Assembly: GCA_937991535.1 (NCBI GenBank)
Contig: CALKHN010000041.1
Coordinates: 1-64,000, forward strand
Reading direction: 5' to 3'
DNA: 64,000 bases
Origin: an uncultured Sphingobacteriales bacterium
GTDB lineage: Bacteria > Bacteroidota > Bacteroidia > Chitinophagales > Chitinophagaceae
The first letter of the stretch is position 1, and every line of letters begins with the position of its first letter. Shown piece after piece: positions 1-9,979 of the stretch. The notes beneath the pieces are model-generated. The model searched no databases, had not been told where the DNA came from, and was given only the letters and a program-made list of their open reading frames with translations. A program made the position numbers and the translations under genes.

Positions 1-82
1 CAACCTTCAATTTACACTTTTACAGGACCCTTTCTTATACATGAGACCTTTCACCTCTCACTTTCTCCCCTCTCACCATCTC

Positions 83-1420
<1,338 letters not shown>

Positions 1421-1451
1421 TCATTCTTGTTGCAAAAATAAGTGTAGGATA

Positions 1452-2366
1452 TTATTCGCTTTTGCCCGTTAATTCTTTAAATACCGATTCTAAGCTTTGA
1501 TTTTCGCTTTGCATGGAAATAATGTCCAGGTCGTGCTCCAGTGCAAGTTCCCTCAATTGCCTGCGCAACAGCCCGGAGTTCTGTGCGAACAGTTGATAGC
1601 GTGTGCCGCTTATCTGTTGCACCTGTGCGGATTCAAGTATCCGTGTAAACAACCCGATGCTCACTTCAGCGGCAAATTCAACAATAATGCGATGCCTGTT
1701 TTCACCGGCTGCCTGCAGATTGGCTACTGTATCGTCTGCCACCAGTTCTCCCTTGCTGATAATAATTACCCGGTTGCATATGGCTTCCACTTCCTGTAAT
1801 ATATGGGAAGAAAAAAGAACAGTTTTATCTTTACCCTGCTGTTTTATCACCTCCCTGATCTCAATGATCTGGTTAGGGTCTAACCCTGTAGTGGGTTCAT
1901 CCAGGATAAGCACTTCGGGGTCGTATAGTAGTGCAGCAGCCAGTCCTACCCTCTGCTTGTATCCCTTTGAAAGTTGCCCGATCTGTTTCTTTTGTTCCGG
2001 ACCTAACCCCACCATTTCAATAACATTCCTTATAGCAGTGGCTTTGTTGGTAAGCATATGCACCCCTGCAATGAACCCGAGGTATTCTTTTACATACATA
2101 TCATAATATAGAGGATTGGATTCGGGCAGGTAACCAATTTTCCTTTTTATTTCTAAGGGATGAGCGGCAACATCCAGGTCACAAACAATGGCTTCGCCGG
2201 CTGTTTGCTTCAGGTAGCCGGTTAAAATTTTCATGGTAGTAGATTTGCCCGCGCCATTTGGACCCAAAAAACCAACGATCTCTCCTTTGTTTACAGAAAA
2301 CGAGATATCATTTACCGCTTTTTGCTCACCGTAAATTTTAAGAAGATTATTTACCCGGATTGACAT
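1452..2366 (-). CDS. gldA: Gliding-motility-type ABC transporter ATP-binding protein GldA
   Basis: ATPase subunit of an ABC transporter. In Flavobacterium the family works with GldF/GldG in gliding motility, and in non-gliding Bacteroidota it is annotated the same way although its cargo is unknown. The 304 residues carry Walker A GPNGAGKST (about 35-43), a degenerate signature LSKGYKQRV (about 134) and Walker B VLILDEPTTGLDP, then a C-terminal domain typical of GldA/CcmA-like ATPases. No membrane segments are seen, so it acts at the inner face of the cytoplasmic membrane with partners encoded elsewhere; no GldF/GldG gene is in this window. It lies between a small membrane protein (24 bp upstream) and eno, probably in one transcript. 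Confidence 0.9.
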   Translation of the reverse strand: MSIRVNNLLKIYGEQKAVNDISFSVNKGEIVGFLGPNGAGKSTTMKILTGYLKQTAGEAIVCDLDVAAHPLEIKRKIGYLPESNPLYYDMYVKEYLGFIAGVHMLTNKATAIRNVIEMVGLGPEQKKQIGQLSKGYKQRVGLAAALLYDPEVLILDEPTTGLDPNQIIEIREVIKQQGKDKTVLFSSHILQEVEAICNRVIIISKGELVADDTVANLQAAGENRHRIIVEFAAEVSIGLFTRILESAQVQQISGTRYQLFAQNSGLLRRQLRELALEHDLDIISMQSENQSLESVFKELTGKSE

Positions 2367-2389
2367 GCAACAAAAATAAGAACTCCATT

Positions 2390-2611
2390 TTATATTTGTC
2401 TTTTATACTCGTCTTTCCATGCATACCAGCCAAATATGCACAGGCCAATAGCAATAGGTATAAACACAATTACAAATACCGACCATTGTATTTTGGTATC
2501 TGTTACGGGATGAACGGCAATCTGGTGCAAAGCCGTTTTGATAAGATAGAGTATAGACAGCGGCCCCATCAGCATCCATACGAGCCCCAGCCATTTTCGC
2601 AATTGATTCAT
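2390..2611 (-). CDS. Small two-helix membrane protein
   Basis: A 73-residue protein with two hydrophobic segments (about residues 8-26 and 43-64) separated by a short polar loop, ending in a charged tail WKDEYKRQI. It starts 17 bp after the stop of the MHS-type transporter and is followed by gldA. In Bacteroidota, MHS-family MFS genes are often trailed by a small membrane protein of this kind; I tentatively connect it with the DUF6814 group from memory, without a search. It may be a partner or stabiliser of the transporter, which is inference from position only. A second open frame over the same bases (2403-2594) has no family character and is ignored. Confidence 0.75.
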   Translation of the reverse strand: MNQLRKWLGLVWMLMGPLSILYLIKTALHQIAVHPVTDTKIQWSVFVIVFIPIAIGLCIFGWYAWKDEYKRQI

Positions 2612-2628
2612 TACAGCAAGTTTATAAT

Positions 2629-4164
2629 TTAATCGCTTACATCGGGATCTGCTTTATTACTGATATAAACAGCCCCGATAACAAGACATACAAAAGAAAT
2701 AATTATAGGATACATTAATCCTACTAATTTGTTGCCGGTATTAATAGTCGTTAACAATAAGGCGATAAAAGGTGTTAAGCCGCCAAACACGCCATTACCT
2801 ATATGATAAGGTAATGACATGGAAGTATACCGAATGCGTGTGGGAAACATCTCAACCAAAAAAGCGGCAATGGGGCCATACACCATCGTAACGAAAATAA
2901 CCTGAACAAAAATCAGGAATACAAATTTCCAGTAAACCGGTGATGGTAATTTCTTCTCAGTATATACAGGCACAGCCTCCATCACAGGTTTCGATACGCC
3001 TGCAAAAACCGTATCCCTGGTTTTTTGCGTGTAAACAAAGCCGTTATCAAAGGTTTTTACTATGCTGGTGGTAATGATCGTTCGTTCGTTTATTTCATCT
3101 GTATGCACAACAGGCTCACTGATGCTTGCAGGTGTTTGTGCCTGATAAATAGTGGTATCGGAAAGATCGAGAAATTGCTGATAGATGGGCCGGTAAAATA
3201 CAATGGCCAGGAACATTCCTGCCAGCATGATCCATTTTCGTCCTACCCTGTCGCTCCATGAACCGAATACTACGAAAAAAGGTGTGGCAAAAAGGATAGC
3301 CCAGATCAGCATGGTACGCGATTGCTCAAAGTCTATTTTACAAACCGTTTCAATAAAACTTTGCGCATAAAACTGACCGGTATACCACACTACGCCCTGT
3401 CCCATAGTGGCGCCAAACAAGGCCAACAAAACCATTTTGAGATTGGTTTTATGACCGAAGCTTTCCTTCAGCGGATTAACCGATATTTTTCCTTCCGCCT
3501 TGATTTTCGTGAACAATGGCGATTCGTTCATTTTTAAGCGGATATAAATGGAAACGCCCACCAGCACTATGGAAACCAAAAACGGTATACGCCAGCCCCA
3601 ATCGTTAAATTTTTGAATAGAAACATTTACATCGCTGTCTAATCCGTGCCTCACCAGCAATATCACGCCTAAGGAAACAAATAGCCCGAGGGTAGCAGTG
3701 GTTTGTATCCACGAAGTATAATACCCTCTTCTGTTGGGCGGCGCGTGTTCGGCAACGTAAGTAGCCGCTCCTCCATATTCGCCTCCCAGCGCAAGGCCCT
3801 GCAACAAACGAAGCAATAATACAATAACAGGCGCCGCAAATCCAATGGTTTCGTAAGACGGAACAAGCCCGATAGCGAAAGTAGAACCACCCATAATGAT
3901 GAGTGTAAGCAAAAAAGTGTATTTACGTCCCACCAAATCGCCCAAACGCCCAAATACCAACGCGCCAAAAGGCCTTACAATGAAGCCTGCGGCAAAAGTG
4001 GCCAGGGTTGACAACAAAGCGGCGGTTGGATTGGTTTGGGGAAAAAACTGCGTGGCAATTACCGTTGCAAGGCTGCCGAAAATATAAAAATCGTACCATT
4101 CAATAAGTGTGCCTACCGAAGAAGCGCCGATAACCTTCCAGATTCCCTTTGGTGATGTTGACAT
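2629..4164 (-). CDS. MFS transporter, metabolite:H+ symporter (MHS) family
   Basis: Inner-membrane secondary transporter of the ProP/ShiA/KgtP-like MHS group, expected to import a small osmolyte or organic acid with protons. The N-terminus shows the family opening SSVGTLIEWYDFYIFGSLA, the MFS loop GRLGDLVGRKYTF after TM2, and GLALGGEYGGAATYVAEHAP in TM4-5, all typical of MHS members. The second half has the repeat SDRVGRKWIM. About 87 mostly polar residues (324-410 of the chosen start) are inserted before the last three helices, making it 511 residues against about 430-450 for ProP-like proteins. The start is the ATG at 4164 (MSTSPKG); the frame also extends 3 codons to a TTG. It is the first gene of the eno-side run. 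The substrate cannot be read from sequence. Confidence 0.88.
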   Translation of the reverse strand: MSTSPKGIWKVIGASSVGTLIEWYDFYIFGSLATVIATQFFPQTNPTAALLSTLATFAAGFIVRPFGALVFGRLGDLVGRKYTFLLTLIIMGGSTFAIGLVPSYETIGFAAPVIVLLLRLLQGLALGGEYGGAATYVAEHAPPNRRGYYTSWIQTTATLGLFVSLGVILLVRHGLDSDVNVSIQKFNDWGWRIPFLVSIVLVGVSIYIRLKMNESPLFTKIKAEGKISVNPLKESFGHKTNLKMVLLALFGATMGQGVVWYTGQFYAQSFIETVCKIDFEQSRTMLIWAILFATPFFVVFGSWSDRVGRKWIMLAGMFLAIVFYRPIYQQFLDLSDTTIYQAQTPASISEPVVHTDEINERTIITTSIVKTFDNGFVYTQKTRDTVFAGVSKPVMEAVPVYTEKKLPSPVYWKFVFLIFVQVIFVTMVYGPIAAFLVEMFPTRIRYTSMSLPYHIGNGVFGGLTPFIALLLTTINTGNKLVGLMYPIIISFVCLVIGAVYISNKADPDVSD

Positions 4165-4230
4165 TATACGCAAGCAAATTAGGGGATGAATATACTAAAC
4201 ATGCACATGTGTGCAAAAGGAAAATAAAAA

Positions 4231-4260
4231 GTTTATCGTTTGAAAGTTTATCGTTTATCG
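4231..4260. repeat. Short direct repeats GTTTATCG
   Basis: GTTTATCG occurs three times, at 4231-4238, 4246-4253 and 4253-4260, in the gap between the divergent MHS transporter and acs genes. It could be a binding site for a regulator of either gene or simple slippage; nothing else supports a function. Confidence 0.3.
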
Positions 4261-4355
4261 TTGCATGAAAGATGAAAATTTTACAGTTCCATTTATATTC
4301 AAGAGAATGTGGTTAATTTAGCCCTTCCGAATATGAACTAAAATTGCATCGCTAT

Positions 4356-6287
4356 ATGTCTTATCCCTATCAGTTAAAAAGCATTGAAGCATACAGAGCA
4401 GCCTACAAAAAAAGTGTTGACGACCCGGAATCCTTTTGGTCTGAAATTGCTGAAAATTTTAAATGGAGAAAGAAGTGGGACAAAGTATTGAACTGGAATT
4501 TTAAAGAACCCAAAATAGAATGGTTTGCCGGCGGCAAATTAAACATTACCGAAAATTGTTTAGACCGCCACTTAGAAACCCTGGGCGATAAGCCGGCCAT
4601 TATCTGGGAATCCAACGACCCGGAAGAAAGAACAAGAGTAGTTACTTACGAAAGACTGCATAAAAGGGTATGCCAGTTTGCACAGGTGCTCAAAAACAAT
4701 GGAATAAAAAAGGGCGATCGTGTTTGCATTTACATGGGCATGATCCCGGAACTGGCTTACGCGGTATTGGCCTGCGCCCGTATCGGCGCTATTCACAGCG
4801 TAATCTTCGGCGGCTTTTCTGCCCGCAGCATTGCCGACAGGCTGGAGGATACCAAAGCGGAATGTATCGTTACCTGCGATGGCGCTTACCGGGGCGGCAA
4901 GGACATCCCCTTAAAAAGTGTGATTGATGACGCGCTGGTAGGAAACAATCTCGTAAAAAAAGTAATTGTATATACCCGCACAAGGATACCTGTGAGTATG
5001 ATAAAGGGTCGCGACGTGTGGTGGGAAGATGAAATGCTGAAAGTAACAGATACCCTGCCGGTAGAAGGTTTTGGCGATGCGGAAACAATGGATGCGGAAG
5101 ATCCCCTGTTTATTTTGTATACGTCGGGCAGCACAGGTAAACCCAAAGGCGTTGTGCATACCACCGGCGGCTATATGGTATGGACCAACTATACTTTTGT
5201 AAATACTTTTCAGTACCAGCCCGGACAAGTACATTTTTGCACAGCCGATATTGGATGGATAACAGGTCATAGTTATATTTTGTATGGGCCTTTGAGTGCA
5301 GGCGCTACCAGTATTATGTTTGAAGGCATCCCCACCTGGCCCGACGCCGGCAGGTTTTGGGATATTGTTGATAAATATAAGGTGGATATCCTGTACACAG
5401 CACCTACGGCCATCCGCAGTTTAATGGGTTTCGGATTAGACCCACTGAAGGATAAAGACCTTTCCTCATTAAAAGTATTGGGATCAGTTGGTGAACCCAT
5501 TAATGAAGAAGCCTGGAACTGGTATAACGAAAACATCGGTAAAAACAAATGCCCCATCGTAGATACCTGGTGGCAAACAGAAAATGGCGGCATACTCATT
5601 TCGAATCTCGCGGGGGTAACGCCGTCGCGACCCTCCTGGGCAACCCTGCCCCTGCCGGGGGTTCAGCCTGTGCTGGTTGATGAAAATGGAAAAGAAGTAA
5701 CAGAAAAAGATGAAGAAGGTTTTTACAAAGGAAATTTATGTATGAAAGCTCCCTGGCCCGGAATGCTGAGAACAACCTATGGTGATCATGAACGCTGCCG
5801 CACCACATATTTCGCCGCGTACGAGAACCTGTATTTCACAGGAGACGGGGCTTTAAGAGATGATGAAGGCAATTATCGTATAACCGGAAGGGTAGATGAT
5901 GTGCTGAACGTAAGCGGTCATCGAATTGGAACGGCTGAAATTGAAAACGCCATTAATATGCATGCCAGCGTGGTGGAAAGCGCTGTAGTGGGTTACCCGC
6001 ACCCGATAAAAGGACTCGGCATTTATGCCTATGTGATCGTAACCGGCTTTCACGGCGATGCGGAAAGAACCCGGCAGGATATTGTTCAAACCGTTTCCCG
6101 CATCATTGGGCCCATTGCCAAACCCGATAAAATACAATTTGTAAACGGTTTACCTAAAACGCGCAGCGGAAAGATCATGCGGCGTATTTTACGAAAAATA
6201 GCGGAAGGTGAGCCCGATAAAGTAGGCGATATTTCCACCCTGCTTGACCCGGCGGTTGTGGAAGGCATTAAGGAAGGGAAATTATAA
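4356..6287 (+). CDS. acs: Acetyl-CoA synthetase (AMP-forming)
   Basis: Activates acetate with ATP and CoA to acetyl-CoA in the cytosol. The 643 residues fit the family length. The N-terminal ACAS domain carries FWSEIAENFKWRKKWDKVL. The adenylation P-loop YTSGSTGKPKGVVHTTGGY lies near residue 255, the WWQTENGG core motif in the middle, YFTGDGALRDDEGNYRITGRVDDVLNVSGHRI before the mobile C-terminal lid, and the catalytic, acetylatable lysine in KTRSGKIMRRILRKIA near 606. I chose the ATG at 4356 (MSYPYQLKS); the frame extends 4 codons upstream only to a TTG. It stands alone on the plus strand, divergent from a transporter that could plausibly carry an organic acid. Confidence in the enzyme is very high; propionate may also be used. 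Confidence 0.97.
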   Translation: MSYPYQLKSIEAYRAAYKKSVDDPESFWSEIAENFKWRKKWDKVLNWNFKEPKIEWFAGGKLNITENCLDRHLETLGDKPAIIWESNDPEERTRVVTYERLHKRVCQFAQVLKNNGIKKGDRVCIYMGMIPELAYAVLACARIGAIHSVIFGGFSARSIADRLEDTKAECIVTCDGAYRGGKDIPLKSVIDDALVGNNLVKKVIVYTRTRIPVSMIKGRDVWWEDEMLKVTDTLPVEGFGDAETMDAEDPLFILYTSGSTGKPKGVVHTTGGYMVWTNYTFVNTFQYQPGQVHFCTADIGWITGHSYILYGPLSAGATSIMFEGIPTWPDAGRFWDIVDKYKVDILYTAPTAIRSLMGFGLDPLKDKDLSSLKVLGSVGEPINEEAWNWYNENIGKNKCPIVDTWWQTENGGILISNLAGVTPSRPSWATLPLPGVQPVLVDENGKEVTEKDEEGFYKGNLCMKAPWPGMLRTTYGDHERCRTTYFAAYENLYFTGDGALRDDEGNYRITGRVDDVLNVSGHRIGTAEIENAINMHASVVESAVVGYPHPIKGLGIYAYVIVTGFHGDAERTRQDIVQTVSRIIGPIAKPDKIQFVNGLPKTRSGKIMRRILRKIAEGEPDKVGDISTLLDPAVVEGIKEGKL

Positions 6288-6426
6288 ACTAAAATAGAGC
6301 CGCAGATGCGCAGACTTAATCTGAACATCTGCGGAAACGATCCAACACAGACCTGAAAATGAATTGCACGATTTTTTAAAGCTTATCGCCAAACAAATTT
6401 CTCAGGTTATTTATATTTTCAACTCA

Positions 6427-7359
6427 ATGCCTATACCAGATTATCAAACACTGATGCTGCCATTGCTAAAATTTATTAGCGATGGCGAAATACATACTAC
6501 CCAGAGTGCGGTAGAGCAATTATCAAAACAGTTTAATTTAACAGAGAAAGAATTAAATGAATGGTTACCCAGTAAAAAACAAAAAACCTTTCACAACCGG
6601 GTTCATTGGGCGAAAGCACATTTAAAAATGTCGGGTGCTATTGAAAATACAGGCAAAGGACATTTTAAAATTACAAACAGGGGTAAATTAATACTTGAAA
6701 AAAAGCCGCAATCACTGAATGTAAAATACTTAATGACTTTATTTCCTGATTACGAGGAAAAAATAAACGGGTTTCGTCATAAAAAAAAGGAAGAAAGTCC
6801 TGTCTCTGGCTCCCTTGATGAAGCAGAAGAAAATGCAAAGGAAACACCTGAAGAACTAATTGAATCCGGATATCAAAAAATCCGGGCTTCTTTGCAAAGT
6901 GAAATACTTTCCAGGCTGAAAGCCGTCCATCCTTCTTTTTTTGAAAAAATTGTTGTAGAGCTGCTTGTAAAGATGGGTTATGGCGGATCTATAGAGGATG
7001 CCGGCAAAGCAATCGGAAAAAGTGGAGATGAAGGAATAGATGGTATTATTAAAGAAGATAAACTTGGATTAGATGTCATTTATGTTCAGGCTAAGAGATG
7101 GGAAGGTGTTGTAGGACGTCCCGAATTGCATAAGTTCGTTGGTGCTCTGGCAGGACAAGGAGCCAAGAAAGGGATATTCATCACAACTTCTTCTTTCACC
7201 AGGGAAGCAGAATTGTATACGCCCAAAAACGAAACTAAAATTGTTTTGATAGACGGTGATACGCTTTCGCAGTATATGATAGATCACAATCTGGGCGTTT
7301 CGATCCAAAACACCTATGAAATCAAAAAGATAGATACCGATTACTTTGAAGAAGATTAG
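6427..7359 (+). CDS. mrr: Mrr-type restriction endonuclease (type IV)
   Basis: Resembles the E. coli Mrr protein along its whole length (310 residues from the ATG at 6427; the frame extends upstream to a TTG, but MPIPDYQTLM matches the Mrr start). The N-terminal winged-helix Mrr_N domain (about 1-90) includes the FHNRVHWAKAHLKMSGAIE pattern. A polar linker follows, then the PD-(D/E)xK nuclease domain (about 180-300) with KMGYGGSIEDAG, GDEGIDGII near 200 and the catalytic VQAKRW near 220, then GRPELHKFVGALAGQGAKKG and GIFITTSSFT. Mrr enzymes cut methylated DNA. No methylase or specificity gene is adjacent, so it fits a stand-alone type IV defence nuclease. All visible catalytic residues are intact. 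Confidence 0.93.
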   Translation: MPIPDYQTLMLPLLKFISDGEIHTTQSAVEQLSKQFNLTEKELNEWLPSKKQKTFHNRVHWAKAHLKMSGAIENTGKGHFKITNRGKLILEKKPQSLNVKYLMTLFPDYEEKINGFRHKKKEESPVSGSLDEAEENAKETPEELIESGYQKIRASLQSEILSRLKAVHPSFFEKIVVELLVKMGYGGSIEDAGKAIGKSGDEGIDGIIKEDKLGLDVIYVQAKRWEGVVGRPELHKFVGALAGQGAKKGIFITTSSFTREAELYTPKNETKIVLIDGDTLSQYMIDHNLGVSIQNTYEIKKIDTDYFEED

Positions 7360-7442
7360 CCTGCCGGGTGACATAAACCGTGCATGGAAATGCGATTGTT
7401 CGACCCTTTCAGCGTAATACGATTCCTTTAAAACAATGTATA

Positions 7443-7480
7443 AAGCGGTCAGCACCCGGCGAAGGAGGGTCAGACCGCTT
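7443..7480. terminator. Possible terminator hairpin between convergent mrr and acyl-CoA dehydrogenase genes
   Basis: Inverted repeat AAGCGGTC (7443-7450) / GACCGCTT (7473-7480) with a 22-nt GC-rich spacer, sitting between the ends of two convergent genes. There is only a short T-run on the minus strand, so termination is plausible but not certain. Confidence 0.45.
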
Positions 7481-7516
7481 CAGGAAAAAAATTAATTAGA
7501 TTTCGTTCCTATACTT

Positions 7517-9310
7517 TTAAAATGAATACCGGTTGTCGCCTATAAGCTTATCCGCTATGCGTCTTCTCGCATCTTTGCTATTGAATGGTTCCGCTTTAGT
7601 GAAACGTTTTACGCCCAGCAGCATCATGCGTTGCTCATCTCCTTCGGCAAACGCGTTAATGGCATCGCGGCCGCTTTTGTTTACCCGGTCGGCTGTATCG
7701 TACAAATAAGTACGGGCCATATCAAGGTATAGGGCGGCAGCCGGCTCGCCCTGCTGATCCGCTATTTTGATAGCTCTTAACAATGCGCTCTCGGCATGAA
7801 AAACGTTAATGGCCATATCGGCAATATGCATCAGGATCTCCTGTTCGGTCTCAATTTTCATCATCAGCTTTTGTACGGCTGCACCGGCTACCATTAAAAT
7901 CGCCTTTTTCATGCTGGCGATCAGTTTCAGTTCATTTGCAAAAGCGCCTTCATCGCCACTGCCAAAATCAGGAATACTCATCAACTCCTTTTGTACTGCT
8001 GTAGCGGGGCCCATCAAATCCAGCCTTCCTTTCATTGCCCGCTTCAATACCATATCTACCGTGAGTAAACGATTGATTTCATTCGTTCCTTCAAAAATGC
8101 GGTTGATCCGGCTGTCGCGGTAAGCCCTTGATATAATGTATTCGGCGCTGAACCCGTTACCACCATGTATCTGAACGCCTTCATCCACTACAAAATCCAG
8201 TACTTCACTGCCAAATACCTTGAGCATCGCGCATTCTATGGCATACTCTTCGGCGCCTGCCAGCAGGGCTTCGCTGAAAGGTTTTCCCTCCTGCACCAAT
8301 TGCTGTTCTTTATCATCAATCCATTTTGCCGTCCGGTACAATGCACTTTCGGCTACCCATATCCGTACAGCCATTTCTGCTATTTTATGTTTCATGGCGC
8401 CAAACTGTGCTATGGGCTGTTTGAACTGCTCGCGGGTATTGGCATATTGTATAGCGATAGTTGCGGCTCCCTTTGCCCCGCCCAAAGCCGCGGCGCATAA
8501 TTTTAATCGCCCAACATTGAGGATATTGAAAGCGATAATATGTCCTTTGCCAATTTCACCCAATACATTCTCAACCGGAACTTTGGCATCCTGGAAATAG
8601 AGCTGAACGGTTGAAGAGCCTTTGATACCCATTTTATGTTCCTCGGGCCCCTGTGTAAATCCTTCTGTATTACGATCTACTATAAACGCAGTAAACTTAT
8701 CTCCATCTACTTTAGCAAACACGGTGTACACATCGGCAAAGCCTCCATTGGTGATCCAGCATTTTTGCCCGTTCAGTAAATAGTGTTTACCATCACTGCT
8801 GAGTTTTGCAGAAGTTTTGGCACTAAGCGCATCGCTGCCGCTGTTGGGTTCAGTGAGCCCGTAAGAGCCCTTCCATTCGCCGGTAGTTAACCTGGGTATG
8901 TATTTTTCTTTTTGTTCGGGCGTTCCGAAATATAAAATAGGTAAGGTACCTATGCCTGTGTGCGCCGCGATGGCTACAGAAAAAGAAAAACCACCGCCTA
9001 ATCCCTCATTTACCAATGTGGAAGTAACAAAATCTTTTCCCAATCCACCATACGCTTCGGGGATGGATACACCCAACAATCCCTGTTCACCTGCCTTATC
9101 AAGCAATGACGGCATTAAACCCGGTTCCAGTTTATCAATGCGTTCAATTATGGGAAGTATTTCGTTACCAACAAAACTGGTACACATTTCCATGATCATC
9201 TTCTGCTCCTGGTTAAAATCTTCAGGAGTAAAAATGTCTTCCGGTTTACTTTCCCTGATGATCCATTCGCCCCCTTTCAGGATGGCAGTGGCTGGTGCTC
9301 CGGTATTCAT
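7517..9310 (-). CDS. Acyl-CoA dehydrogenase, long (about 600-residue) type
   Basis: FAD-dependent first step of fatty-acid beta-oxidation. The 597 residues comprise an N-terminal extension, the standard three-domain acyl-CoA dehydrogenase core and a C-terminal extension of about 170 residues, the architecture of the VLCAD/ACAD9-like bacterial group. Visible motifs are YGLTEPNSGSDALSAKT (FAD/substrate region), CWITNGGFADVYTVFAKVD, GRLKLCAAALGGAKGAA, HGGNGFSAEYIISRAYRDSRI and IFEGTNEINRLL, the last holding the catalytic glutamate. It follows a MarR gene by 95 bp on the same strand, so joint transcription and acyl-CoA-responsive control are likely but inferred. The hydratase, dehydrogenase and thiolase of the pathway are not adjacent; an enoyl-CoA hydratase lies at 56.4 kb. 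Confidence 0.93.
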   Translation of the reverse strand: MNTGAPATAILKGGEWIIRESKPEDIFTPEDFNQEQKMIMEMCTSFVGNEILPIIERIDKLEPGLMPSLLDKAGEQGLLGVSIPEAYGGLGKDFVTSTLVNEGLGGGFSFSVAIAAHTGIGTLPILYFGTPEQKEKYIPRLTTGEWKGSYGLTEPNSGSDALSAKTSAKLSSDGKHYLLNGQKCWITNGGFADVYTVFAKVDGDKFTAFIVDRNTEGFTQGPEEHKMGIKGSSTVQLYFQDAKVPVENVLGEIGKGHIIAFNILNVGRLKLCAAALGGAKGAATIAIQYANTREQFKQPIAQFGAMKHKIAEMAVRIWVAESALYRTAKWIDDKEQQLVQEGKPFSEALLAGAEEYAIECAMLKVFGSEVLDFVVDEGVQIHGGNGFSAEYIISRAYRDSRINRIFEGTNEINRLLTVDMVLKRAMKGRLDLMGPATAVQKELMSIPDFGSGDEGAFANELKLIASMKKAILMVAGAAVQKLMMKIETEQEILMHIADMAINVFHAESALLRAIKIADQQGEPAAALYLDMARTYLYDTADRVNKSGRDAINAFAEGDEQRMMLLGVKRFTKAEPFNSKDARRRIADKLIGDNRYSF

Positions 9311-9405
9311 ACAATTGTATTTTTTATGTTAAGCAATAATTGAGTCTCTCCTAAAACGTACCTATGGAATGAAATAATATGAAAACCTTCATTTTGCCCG
9401 AATTA

Positions 9406-9846
9406 TTATTTAAGGTTATCATATACCCTTTGCAAAACCGATTTGCACATTTCAATTTCTTCCGTGCTAACGCCACCTAATGCCTCATTGAGCGTTTGGT
9501 TTGCCATTTCCATCGTTTGGTCCCTGAGTGCATGCGCTGCTTCACTTAAACAGATCATATTTATCCTCCTGTCTTCCGCCGAAGCCACACGCCTTACCAA
9601 TTTCAGTTTTTCTAAATTATCTACCAACCGGGTTATGCTGGGCTTGTCCCTGAATGTGGCATTGCACAATTCCTGCTGACTCTGACCGTCCTGTTTCCAC
9701 AAGTGATACAAAACGCTCCATTGCTCAATGGTAATATCAATACCATGCTGCTTAAAATTTTTCTGCAGCCGCCTTGCTATAGCCGTGGACGCTACGCCCG
9801 TGATAAAGCTATATAATTCACCCCGCTTAAATTGGTTGCCGGACAT
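9406..9846 (-). CDS. MarR-family transcriptional regulator
   Basis: A 146-residue dimeric winged-helix repressor. The helix-turn-helix covers about residues 55-100 (QSQQELCNATFRDKPSITRLVDNLEKLKLVRRVAS), with the wing EDRRINMICLSE and the usual N- and C-terminal dimerisation helices. A 16-bp palindrome lies 4 bp upstream of its start codon, fitting autorepression. The acyl-CoA dehydrogenase 95 bp downstream is the likely second target through co-transcription, which suggests a fatty-acid or aromatic ligand; the ligand itself cannot be seen. Confidence 0.9.
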   Translation of the reverse strand: MSGNQFKRGELYSFITGVASTAIARRLQKNFKQHGIDITIEQWSVLYHLWKQDGQSQQELCNATFRDKPSITRLVDNLEKLKLVRRVASAEDRRINMICLSEAAHALRDQTMEMANQTLNEALGGVSTEEIEMCKSVLQRVYDNLK

Positions 9847-9850
9847 ATAG

Positions 9851-9866
9851 TTAGTTATGCAACTAA
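9851..9866 (-). promoter_or_regulatory. Palindromic MarR-type operator
   Basis: TTAGTT-ATGC-AACTAA, a perfect 6-bp inverted repeat with a 4-bp spacer (minus strand TTAGTTGCATAACTAA). It is centred about 13 bp upstream of the marR start codon, where a bound dimer would block initiation or the ribosome site. Size, symmetry and placement match autoregulatory MarR operators; binding is inferred. Confidence 0.65.
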
Positions 9867-9979
9867 TTCAAAGCTATACAATATCCTCCTAATTCAAAAC
9901 TTATTTTCGAGTTTTAAACCGGTGATAACAACAATTGTTAAGGGGGAAAAATAGGTATCCCGAAATTGGAGGAATCAGT

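Noticed and set aside
1603..2106. 167-codon plus-strand frame inside gldA
   Set aside because: Antisense to a complete ABC ATPase gene with all motifs; no independent start signal or family.
4191..4220. TGCACATGTGTGCA-like palindrome near 4203-4215 as an operator
   Set aside because: The two halves do not match as inverted repeats over more than a few bases, so it is not a convincing site.
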